Below, in pieces: positions 1 through 7,344 of a DNA stretch of 64,000 nucleotides. How positions within the stretch are numbered: position 1 is the first letter of the stretch; every line of letters starts with the position of its first letter. This DNA is from Algiphilus sp. Lineage in GTDB: Bacteria; Pseudomonadota; Gammaproteobacteria; Nevskiales; Nevskiaceae. The stretch is from assembly GCF_023145115.1 (NCBI RefSeq), contig NZ_JAGLEJ010000036.1, positions 1 through 64,000 of the forward strand, written 5' to 3'. The notes beneath the pieces were generated by a model. It was not told the DNA's origin. It worked only from the letters and a program-made list of their open reading frames with translations, and did no database searches. The position numbers and the translations under genes are program-made.

Positions 1-342
1 AGCCGCGGAGGACAGGATGTCCGTCCGCGGCGACCCCGGAGCGCGCCGCCAGTCGCCGGGACTCCGGCCCGCCCCGCGGGCGGGCCGGAGCGCCTTCTGC
101 GGGGTGCGCTCTTTTGGCAACTTTTCTGTCGCAAAACAGAAAAGTGGCCCGCGCCGGTCGAGCGGCTGCATTCGGTAGCGCCGAGGTTCCGAGGCGCGGA
201 ACCCGTGAGCGCGAACGGGACCAACGAGGAAGTCGCAAGCCCCAATGAGCACTGACGAGGCGATGGGCAACCGGGGACCGATCAAACCGCCAAGGCGGCG
301 CACCAGCTGCCCGTCACGCGCAACCTGGCACCCCGCAAGACC
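1..342. other. Structured non-coding stretch downstream of the P450 gene
   Basis: I see no convincing gene here. The first 150 bases hold three strong stem-loops in a row. The first is at 3-30, with a 7+5 bp stem broken by one bulged base. The second is at 62-90, a perfect 13 bp GC stem with a 3-base loop. The third is at 120-145, a 10 bp AT-rich stem (acttttctgt against acagaaaagt) that could end transcription from either side. Weaker repeats follow, for example ggttcc against ggaacc near 185-203. The P450 gene ends at 343 on the minus strand, so one of these probably serves as its terminator. The rest is unexplained. Confidence 0.5.
120..145. terminator. AT-rich inverted repeat, probable bidirectional terminator
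   Basis: A perfect 10 bp inverted repeat with a 6-base loop. It is flanked by a run of t on the left (ctcttttggc) and ends in aaaagt on the right. It lies downstream of the minus-strand P450 gene. There is no long uninterrupted T-tract, so the terminator role is inferred. Confidence 0.45.
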
Positions 343-1725
343 TCAGCTCCGATACCCCTTCACCTTCACCCGGAAACTCGTGGCCGGCCCCGGCGTGGGC
401 GCGGTCTTGGTCTTGAGGTCGTAGTCCGGCGGATCGAGCTCGAGGTCGAGCTTGTGGAACAGCCGTGCCATCGACAGCGCCAGCTGCACCTCGGCGAGGC
501 TCTTGCCGAGGCAGGTGTGCGGGCCGCGGCCATAGGGCGAGTAGGCGCCGGACTGCATGTGCTCGGCGCGGGGCTTGGCGTAGCGGTCGACGTCGAACTT
601 CGTGGGCTCGGGGTAGTACTCCTCCATGAAGTGCGGCACGGAGGTTCCCATGTAGATCATCTCGCCCTCGCGGACCTGGAAGCCCTGGAAGACGAAGTCC
701 TTGTTGGCCGTGCGCATCTGCGCCACCGCGATCGGATACAGGCGCATGGCCTCCATGATCGCGCCCTGCAGCGTCGGGATCTGCGAGAAGAAGGTGCTCT
801 CGTCGATTTCGCCGTCGGCGAAGAGCGCGTCGACCTCCTCGTGCACGCGACGCTTCACTTCGGGGTGCTTGAGCACGCAGTAGGTGATAGCGGCGGTGGT
901 ATTGGCCACCGTGTCGAGGCCGGCGACGTAGGGGCCGGTCAGCGTGACGGTGAGGTCCTGCTCGGGAATGACGTCGGGGCGCTCGACGTGGGCGCGCATG
1001 ATGTCGTCGATGAGGTTGGGCGGATCGTCCTCCGACACCTCGGCAGAGGCATTCCGCTGCTTGGCGTACCAGTCCTCGACCATCGAGCGACGCAGCTCCT
1101 GCACCCGCGCCTTGGCGCGCTTGTACTTCGGGTTCTGCAGCAGGATCTTCGGCCGCTGCCGGGTGACCAGCACGTTGAGGATGTAGAGGATGTTGGTGCG
1201 GATGGCATCCACGTACTCGAGCGGCGCGCTGCCGGTGAGGATGGTGCCGAGCTGATCGGTGACCATGTACTGCATCGCCGGCAGCACGCGCACGCTCTCG
1301 CCCACCGGCCAGTCGCGCTTGAAGCAGCGGTCGGTGATGCGCACCAGCTCGTTGTAGCGTCCCTTGATGGATTCCTTGGAGTAGCCGCGCCGCATGATGT
1401 TGCGCAGTTCCTTGTGCGACTCGCCGTCCTCGCCGGTCAGCGTCCGGGTGGCGCCGTATTCCTCGACCAGCCCCTCCCAGAACTCCTTGGAACGCAGACA
1501 GTCCTTGCCCTCACGCGAGCCCATGAAGTTGGCCGCTTCGATGCCGCTGAGCACGACATAGGGCTTGCCGAGCACCGAGATGCGACACGCCGGTCCGTAC
1601 TCGCGGTAGAGCTTGACGAAGAACTGCGCCGGATCGCGCGCCATGTCGAGGGTGTTGCCGAGCAGCGGCAGGCCCTTGGCCTGGGGGATCTCGCGTGCGG
1701 GCTGGGTTTCGGCAGCGACATTCAT
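343..1725 (-). CDS. Cytochrome P450 monooxygenase
   Basis: A 460-residue haem-thiolate monooxygenase, predicted cytosolic, that would hydroxylate a hydrophobic substrate with electrons from a separate ferredoxin or reductase (none is encoded nearby). The proline-rich start (PLLGN) precedes the P450 fold. The oxygen-activating I-helix motif AGLDT, the ExxR motif EAMRLYP and the haem-binding loop YGRGPHTCLG (proximal Cys405) are all present. The open frame continues far upstream, but the ATG at 1725 is preferred: an AGGA ribosome-binding site lies just before it and the P450 homology starts there. A crotonase gene begins its stop about 100 bases upstream on the same strand, so both may serve fatty-acid, sterol or terpenoid breakdown. 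The subfamily and substrate cannot be told from sequence alone. Confidence 0.93.
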   Translation of the reverse strand: MNVAAETQPAREIPQAKGLPLLGNTLDMARDPAQFFVKLYREYGPACRISVLGKPYVVLSGIEAANFMGSREGKDCLRSKEFWEGLVEEYGATRTLTGEDGESHKELRNIMRRGYSKESIKGRYNELVRITDRCFKRDWPVGESVRVLPAMQYMVTDQLGTILTGSAPLEYVDAIRTNILYILNVLVTRQRPKILLQNPKYKRAKARVQELRRSMVEDWYAKQRNASAEVSEDDPPNLIDDIMRAHVERPDVIPEQDLTVTLTGPYVAGLDTVANTTAAITYCVLKHPEVKRRVHEEVDALFADGEIDESTFFSQIPTLQGAIMEAMRLYPIAVAQMRTANKDFVFQGFQVREGEMIYMGTSVPHFMEEYYPEPTKFDVDRYAKPRAEHMQSGAYSPYGRGPHTCLGKSLAEVQLALSMARLFHKLDLELDPPDYDLKTKTAPTPGPATSFRVKVKGYRS

Positions 1726-1826
1726 GAGCACATCCTGTTCCACAGGGCGGGACTTAACAACCGGACGGTATTCGTAAAGTCGCGGGCCCGACTCATGCAA
1801 TTGGAGGAGGCGACCGCAGCGGCCGT

Positions 1827-2810
1827 TCAATCGAGCGCGTCGACCAGACCCCATGCGTGCGCGGTTTCCGCATCGATGCGCCCGCCGGAGAGCACCATCC
1901 AGGCCGTCCGGTATCGCCCGATCCGGCGGGAAATGCTCACGCAGCCGCCGGCACCGGGGATCAGCCCCATGCGGAGCTCGGGCAGCTGGAACCAGGCGTC
2001 GCGAGCCGCCGTGACATGACCCGCGAACGCCGGGAACTCGATCCCCGATCCGATGCAGGCGCCGTGCACGCGCACCCGGGTGCGGTCGGCGCAGACGGAG
2101 AGCGTCCGCCCGGGCAGCGCCACGCTCCGCACCAGGTGGCCGGTCACCGGATCCGGCACGGTGCCGAACTCGTCGAGATCGCCGCCGGTGGAGAAGCACT
2201 TGCCCGCCCCGTCGATGGTCACGGCATCGATGCTGTCGTCGGCGACGGCCAGCGACAGCGCCGCCACCAGCGCGTCGCGCATCTCCACCGTCATGGCGTT
2301 GCGTTGCGCGGGCCGGTCGAGGCGCAGATGCAGGCGATCGCCGTCGCGCAACAACGCGACCGCCTCGCCGTCTCCGGGAGGCGCGGCGGCCGGACGAGCC
2401 CGATGATCGCGCAGCCAGGCTCGGTGCTCGGGGCCGCCCTGCAGGGTCGCATAGGCGAGCGACTCGGCCACCAGCCCGGCTTCCAGTGGCAGCCCGTCGA
2501 TGACGCGCAGCAGCTGCACGAACACCGCAGCGGCCCGGGGCGCGGCGTCGATGCCGTGCACGATACGCGCCAGATCCCGTGCATCCGCCGCCAGCACGTC
2601 GCACGCCGGCGCGTCGTCGAGCGACGTGCCGATGCCGATCACCGGGCAGGGCTGCACACCCAGCCACGCGCCAACCCGTCGGCGTTCCGCGGGCGTCAGC
2701 GCCGGGGCGCTGTCCAGCGCCACCACCAGACCATTGGCGCCGTCGAGAGCCGATAGCCGCTCGCCGGCGGCCGCCATGCCCAGCAGCGCCTCGTAGGTCA
2801 GCGGGCTCAT
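1827..2810 (-). CDS. Enoyl-CoA hydratase/isomerase family protein with extra N-terminal region
   Basis: A 327-residue crotonase-superfamily protein. The C-terminal part (about residue 140 on) has the normal features: a RPAQRNAMT start, a FSTGGD oxyanion-hole segment, GACIGSG and PELRMGLIPGAGG. The first 130 residues contain patterns such as LVVALDSAPALTPAER that look like a second, decayed crotonase half, which is unusual because single-domain members have about 260 residues. The ATG at 2810 gives a 31-base gap to the upstream metallopeptidase gene; the longer open frame would overlap it. It probably hydrates or isomerises a CoA thioester. The substrate is unknown. Confidence 0.75.
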   Translation of the reverse strand: MSPLTYEALLGMAAAGERLSALDGANGLVVALDSAPALTPAERRRVGAWLGVQPCPVIGIGTSLDDAPACDVLAADARDLARIVHGIDAAPRAAAVFVQLLRVIDGLPLEAGLVAESLAYATLQGGPEHRAWLRDHRARPAAAPPGDGEAVALLRDGDRLHLRLDRPAQRNAMTVEMRDALVAALSLAVADDSIDAVTIDGAGKCFSTGGDLDEFGTVPDPVTGHLVRSVALPGRTLSVCADRTRVRVHGACIGSGIEFPAFAGHVTAARDAWFQLPELRMGLIPGAGGCVSISRRIGRYRTAWMVLSGGRIDAETAHAWGLVDALD

Positions 2811-2841
2811 CGCGCGCGGCCCGTCGCCGCGACCGGACGCG

Positions 2842-3573
2842 TCAGTGCCACAGGCCCGGATCGGGGGCGGCGCCGCGCAGGACGGCGTGCGCATCGCGCC
2901 AGCCCGGCATGGCGCGCTCGACGATCGCCCAGAATCGCGGGGTATGGCCCGATTCGCGCAGATGCGCCAATTCGTGGATCAGCACGTAGTCGAGACAGAT
3001 GCGTGGCTGCGCGACCAGCGCCAACCCGATGCGGATGCGGCGCGTCTGCACGGTGCAGCTGCCCCAGCGCGACCGCATCCGCCGCACCTCGATCCGCGCG
3101 GCGCGGGCGTGCACCGCGCGCTCCGCCCGCGGCAGCCGCTCGGCGATGCGTGCCTCGAGCATCCGCCGGTACCACTGGTGCACCAGTCGCTGGCGGGATT
3201 CGCGGGTCGCGGTGGCATCCGCGGGCAGCAGCAGCGTGTCCCCCTCGCGCCGGCAGGTACGCGCCCGTCCGGCGGCGCGATCGCCCAGGAACAGGGTCTC
3301 GCCCCAGAGCGGCACGGCCTCGCCGGCCTCGAAATCGCGCCGCGGTGTCGTCGGCCGTGCGGCGAGACGCTCGCGGTGACGCCGGACCCAGTCCTGGCGC
3401 GATGCCACGAAGGCCCGCAGCTCGGCATCGCTGACGCGCGGCGGCGCACTCAACCGCAGCGCCCCGTCCGCGCTGCTGACCCGCAGGCGCAGATACTTGA
3501 CGCGCTTGCGCTCGACGGTTACCGCCAGTTCCCCGACGGCGAGCGTGTACGGCGAGCGCGCCCGCGGCTTCAC
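2842..3573 (-). CDS. YgjP-like zinc metallopeptidase (DUF45/M48-like)
   Basis: A 243-residue protein with the YgjP-type metallopeptidase domain. The zinc-binding HELAHLRESGH motif (HExxH plus a third His) lies near the C-terminus and is preceded by RMRSRWGSC, which is typical of this family. Its substrates are unknown in general. The chosen GTG start at 3573 overlaps the upstream stop codon in a GTGA arrangement, and the homology (YTLAVGELAVTVERKRVKYLRLRV region) starts just after it. The longer frame to 3690 would run into the upstream gene. It is translationally coupled to the unknown 420-residue protein. Confidence 0.85.
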   Translation of the reverse strand: MKPRARSPYTLAVGELAVTVERKRVKYLRLRVSSADGALRLSAPPRVSDAELRAFVASRQDWVRRHRERLAARPTTPRRDFEAGEAVPLWGETLFLGDRAAGRARTCRREGDTLLLPADATATRESRQRLVHQWYRRMLEARIAERLPRAERAVHARAARIEVRRMRSRWGSCTVQTRRIRIGLALVAQPRICLDYVLIHELAHLRESGHTPRFWAIVERAMPGWRDAHAVLRGAAPDPGLWH

Positions 3574-4832
3574 GCGCCGGCACCGCCATCCGGCAGGCGC
3601 TCGGCATATCCCTGATCGCCGAGCGCGCGTGTCAGGCGCTCGCGCGCACCGTCGGCGAGATCGGACCAGGCCGCGGCCAGCATCGACCAATGCTCGCCGC
3701 CTTCCAGGGCATCGCCGAGACCGGACAACGTACGCTCAGGCGCAACGCCGATGAGTCCCATCGTTGCGCCGCGCTCGCGCGGCGCCATGCGTGCGATCAC
3801 GGTCAGCAGCGCGGGCCACGCGTCGGTATGGGCGGCGGCCTCGACCGCGTGCAGCAGCTGCTCGCCGTCGAGCCTTCCGGCAATGCGCGCGACCTGCGCC
3901 TGCTCGTCCTCGCCCATCAGCGTCACCAGTGGCAGCATCGAGGGCCACAGCCGCTCGGCATCGGTCGCACGCAGCGCGTCCACGAGCACCTCCTCGCGCT
4001 GGATGGCCGGCAGGGTCGCGAAACGCTGCTGACTGAACGGGCTCATGCAGGTCACCACCGGCAGCGCCACCGACCAGAGATCGTGGGTGTGGATCGCCTC
4101 GATCATGCTGGTGAGGATGCGCTCGTCCAGCCCGGCCGCCAGGTCGCCGAGCTTGCGGCGCCAGTCGTCGCCCACGTGCTCGAGCAGCGCCAGCGCTTCG
4201 GGCCAGAGCCCGCCGTCGGCGTCGGTAGCCTCGATGATGCGCACCAGCCGATCCTCGGGCAGCACGCCCATGATGTTCTCGAGCCGCCGCTTGTTCTCGA
4301 CGAAGAAGGCGGTGTGCAGCACCGCGGCGTCGTCGTCGATGGCGTCCATGACGGCGCGCAGCGCCTCCAGCGTGATGATGTCGACGAAGCGCGCCATGGT
4401 GACGTACTCGCCCCGCCCCGCCAGCTCCACACCGACATCGCGGATGGTGACCACCGGCATGGCACGGATCAGCGGTTCGGTCTGCCCCGGGTCCAGGCTC
4501 AGGCAGAGATCGGCGAGAAACGGCGTCGGCAGGCGCTGGGCGATGCCCACGCCGCGGTCGACATCCATCTGCCCGGCGACGCGCGCGCTCAGCATGGGGC
4601 CGAGCACCTTCTCGGCCACCGTCGCCAGCATCGGGATCGGCAGCAGCCGCGAGGCCTGCACCAGACGCTTGAAGAACGCGGTATCGGAGGCAAAGAAGTG
4701 ACGCGTTGCCTGCTCGCGCAGGCGCCGGATATCGGCCGCAGCCACCGATTCGAGCATGCCCAGCGCATCGCGCTCGACATCGAGGAATCGCGCCAGCTTG
4801 AGGATCTCGGCCTGGTGTTCGAGCTTGCTCAT
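3570..4832 (-). CDS. Unknown 420-residue helical-repeat protein
   Basis: I do not recognise the family. The protein starts MSKLEHQAEILKLARFLDV and is predicted soluble and almost wholly alpha-helical. Stretches of about 40 residues alternate helices around conserved acidic positions (for example ILTSMIEAIHTHDLWSVAL, VLVDALRATDAERLWPSML, LLHAVEAAAHTDAWPALLT), suggesting a HEAT-like or degenerate repeat solenoid for protein binding. There is no signal peptide and no catalytic motif is visible. The ATG at 4832 overlaps the stop of the preceding 77-codon gene (ATGA), and its own stop overlaps the metallopeptidase start, so the three are probably made together. The longer open frame to 5216 is discarded because it runs through the small gene. 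Confidence 0.75.
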   Translation of the reverse strand: MSKLEHQAEILKLARFLDVERDALGMLESVAAADIRRLREQATRHFFASDTAFFKRLVQASRLLPIPMLATVAEKVLGPMLSARVAGQMDVDRGVGIAQRLPTPFLADLCLSLDPGQTEPLIRAMPVVTIRDVGVELAGRGEYVTMARFVDIITLEALRAVMDAIDDDAAVLHTAFFVENKRRLENIMGVLPEDRLVRIIEATDADGGLWPEALALLEHVGDDWRRKLGDLAAGLDERILTSMIEAIHTHDLWSVALPVVTCMSPFSQQRFATLPAIQREEVLVDALRATDAERLWPSMLPLVTLMGEDEQAQVARIAGRLDGEQLLHAVEAAAHTDAWPALLTVIARMAPRERGATMGLIGVAPERTLSGLGDALEGGEHWSMLAAAWSDLADGARERLTRALGDQGYAERLPDGGAGA

Positions 4833-5065
4833 CAATCCCCCCTGCGCGGAAACAGCACGCGGCGCACGGGCCCGCGCAGCAGACGCGGCAGATAGCCCAG
4901 TGCGCGCTCGAGCGCGTCCTGGAGCTGCCGCTGCTGCGCGCGCCGGGAGTCCTCGATGAGTGTCGCGAGCGCCTGCGCGGACGCATCGTCCAGCGCATCC
5001 ACCCCCGGCGGCGGCTCGTCGTCGATGGCCCGGCGCAGCGCCTTGCGCCCGTCGTCGTGCGGCAT
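4832..5065 (-). CDS. Small unknown protein (77 aa), first gene of the coupled unit
   Basis: A 77-residue hypothetical protein. The N-terminal half is acidic (DDEPPPGVDALDD) and is followed by an amphipathic helix rich in Arg, Gln and Leu, ending in a basic tail (RVLFPRRGD). It has no membrane segment and no known motif. It is supported by its position and by the ATGA overlap with the 420-residue protein, which suggests a partner or regulator of that protein. It could be missed or miscalled because it is short. Confidence 0.6.
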   Translation of the reverse strand: MPHDDGRKALRRAIDDEPPPGVDALDDASAQALATLIEDSRRAQQRQLQDALERALGYLPRLLRGPVRRVLFPRRGD

Positions 5066-5209
5066 CTGCTTTCCTCGTTGTCGTTGTGCCTTCCCGCCCC
5101 CGTGCGGTTCGCCCGCCGGCGGACCGGAATCGTATCAGGTGGTCACCCGCCGCCGTGCCTGCGATGATCGACCCTGCGCGCACACAACACCGACAACAGG
5201 AGACGGCGC

Positions 5210-6607
5210 ATGGCATCGACGGACGCCCGGGACGAACGCCCCGGCTGGCGCTGGGGCCCCTTCACCTTCCGCCTGCCCTTCCTGCACACCCGGCTCTGCT
5301 GGCCGGAGTTCCTGCAGGGCACGGCACTGGCATCGGCCACCGGACTGGCGCTGGTGCCGCTGATGACCACGCACTTCGGTCTGACCTTCGAGGAAGCGGT
5401 GACCATGTCGCTGATCAGCGGCTTCCTGCTCGGCACCGCCCCCATCGTCTTCGGGGAGCCCTACGCGCCCGGATGGGTGACCCCGGCACTGCCGCTGGTC
5501 CTGACCTTCGTGCTGGGCGGCTACGACACGCCGGTGGAGCGCTTCCAGGCGATGACCGCGCTGGCGGTCACGCTGTCGGTGCTGCTCTTCGTCCTCGGTG
5601 CCACCGGCCTGGGGCGCCGATTCATGGCCTGGCTGCCCGGCGCGCTCAAGTCGGGCCTGATCCTCGGCGCCGCCATCGCGGCGTTCAAGCGGGTCTTCGT
5701 CGACGACGCGCCGGAATACCTGTTCGCCCAGCCGGTCACCACGATCACGGCCTGCGCGGTGTGCCTGATCTTCATCTTCTCGATCCCCTTCCGCCTGCTC
5801 AAGACGCGCTTCCGGCCGCTCATGGTGCTGGGCAGTCTCGGCCTGCTGCCGGGCTTCCTGGTGGCCGCGGCGATCGGCCCCCTGGTCGGCGAGGTCCGCT
5901 ACGACATCGAATGGGGCATCCTCGTCCCGCCGTTCATGGACACCTGGGCCAAGGTGTCGCCGCTGGCCATCGGCTGGCCGGACTGGGAGATGTACCTGGC
6001 GGCACTGCCGCTGGCGCTGGTCACCTACGTCATCCTGTTCGGCGACCTGGTGGCGGGCAACGAGATCCTGCGCGACGCCGGCGCCGACCGTCCCGACGAG
6101 CACATCGACATCGACACCACGCGCTCGCACTGGTCGCTCGGCATCCGCAACGCGGTCATGGCGGTGGCCGCTCCCATGTTCCCGACCCAGGGCAGCGTCT
6201 GGGCCGGCGTGCACGTGGTCATCGTGCAGCGCTGGCGGCAGGGCCGGCACGCCATGGACTCGCTGCACAGCGGCATCCACTCCTACTACTTCATGGGTCT
6301 TCCCTTCGTGTTCCTGCTGCTGCCGCTGCTCACCGGGCTGAAACCGCTGATGGGCATCGCCCTGTCGCTGACGCTGGTACTGACCGGCTTCGCCTGCGCC
6401 TATGTGGCGATGGCGGTGGTGCGCCATCCGGTCGAGCGCGGTGTGGCGCTGCTCACCGCCATGGCGCTGGCCCTGTTCGAGCCCTGGCAGGGCCTGCTGA
6501 TCGGCCTGCTGGCGACCTTCCTGCTGATCGGCGGCCGCGATGCCGACGCAACCGAGGCGCGCGTCGCAGCGGCCGAGAAGCGCCTGCGCGAGGACGGCCC
6601 GGGCTAG
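5210..6607 (+). CDS. Multi-spanning membrane permease, possibly NCS2/solute-carrier-23-like
   Basis: A 465-residue inner-membrane protein with about 12 hydrophobic spans, starting with a short charged cytosolic tail (MASTDARDERPGWRWG). The layout and motifs such as EPYAPGWVTPALPLVLTF and PGALKSGLILGAAIAAFK resemble the uracil/xanthine and sulfate-permease superfamily, but no substrate signature stands out, so the cargo is unknown. It is transcribed away from the small-gene unit across a 144-base divergent spacer. Its TAG stop shares the bases CTAG with the convergent YdcF stop. Confidence 0.7.
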   Translation: MASTDARDERPGWRWGPFTFRLPFLHTRLCWPEFLQGTALASATGLALVPLMTTHFGLTFEEAVTMSLISGFLLGTAPIVFGEPYAPGWVTPALPLVLTFVLGGYDTPVERFQAMTALAVTLSVLLFVLGATGLGRRFMAWLPGALKSGLILGAAIAAFKRVFVDDAPEYLFAQPVTTITACAVCLIFIFSIPFRLLKTRFRPLMVLGSLGLLPGFLVAAAIGPLVGEVRYDIEWGILVPPFMDTWAKVSPLAIGWPDWEMYLAALPLALVTYVILFGDLVAGNEILRDAGADRPDEHIDIDTTRSHWSLGIRNAVMAVAAPMFPTQGSVWAGVHVVIVQRWRQGRHAMDSLHSGIHSYYFMGLPFVFLLLPLLTGLKPLMGIALSLTLVLTGFACAYVAMAVVRHPVERGVALLTAMALALFEPWQGLLIGLLATFLLIGGRDADATEARVAAAEKRLREDGPG

Positions 6608-7344
6608 GAGCCGAAAACCGTCATGTGCAGCATGCCCAGCCGCTCCTTGAGCGCCCGCGTGCTGCGGTCCAGCGCCAGCGTGTGCGGGAGGTAGTCGCGC
6701 GCATTGCCGTGGCGCAGCCGCTCGATGTCGGCCGGCGCCGGCATCGCCCGCAGACCCGCGGCCCGGAAGCGGGCCATGGCGCGCGGCATGTGCATGGCCG
6801 AAGTCACCAGCAGGAAGGGTTCGTCGGGCGCCTCCAGCAGCGGCCGGACCAGTGCCGGATGCGCGCGCGTGTTGACGGCGTCCGGCTCCAGCACGACAGC
6901 ATCGGTGGACACGCCCAGCTCCACCAGCAGCGCGCGCATGGCATGGGCCTGCGTCCACTCGCTGCCGTCGCCGCCGCTGACCACGATGCGCGGCGCCCGT
7001 CCGGCATGCCACAGGCGCGCTGCCAGCAGCACCCGGTCGACCGCGGCGGTGGCATCCATGCCGCCCGCATCGTCGCCCGCCGCGACCACACCACCCCCGA
7101 GCAGCACGATCGCCTGCGTCGTGCCGTACTGCGCCACCGGTTGCGGCGGGTAGCGGTCGGACAGCGTGCCGGCGATGTGCTGTGCCACCAGCGGCGTGCT
7201 GATGGCGTAGCACAGCAGGCAGGCGACGATGGCCAGCGCGCGCAGGAACCAGTGGCTGATCAGCGCCGCGAGCAGCGCGAGGAACAGTGTCACGGTCAGC
7301 GGCTGAACCAGCGCGAACGCGATCTTGAGTGGATCGATGCTCAT
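6604..7344 (-). CDS. YdcF/ElyC family membrane protein (DUF218)
   Basis: A 246-residue protein with two N-terminal membrane spans (residues about 8-26 and 30-52) and a DUF218 domain carrying the family's AIVLLGGG start, VSGGD and VTSAMHMPRAMARF motifs. ElyC/YdcF proteins act in envelope maintenance; in E. coli ElyC supports peptidoglycan synthesis, but the chemistry is unsettled. The ATG at 7344 overlaps the rlmKL stop (ATGA), so it is co-translated with that gene. The long upstream extension of the frame is an antisense-style artefact inside rlmKL. Confidence 0.85.
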   Translation of the reverse strand: MSIDPLKIAFALVQPLTVTLFLALLAALISHWFLRALAIVACLLCYAISTPLVAQHIAGTLSDRYPPQPVAQYGTTQAIVLLGGGVVAAGDDAGGMDATAAVDRVLLAARLWHAGRAPRIVVSGGDGSEWTQAHAMRALLVELGVSTDAVVLEPDAVNTRAHPALVRPLLEAPDEPFLLVTSAMHMPRAMARFRAAGLRAMPAPADIERLRHGNARDYLPHTLALDRSTRALKERLGMLHMTVFGS

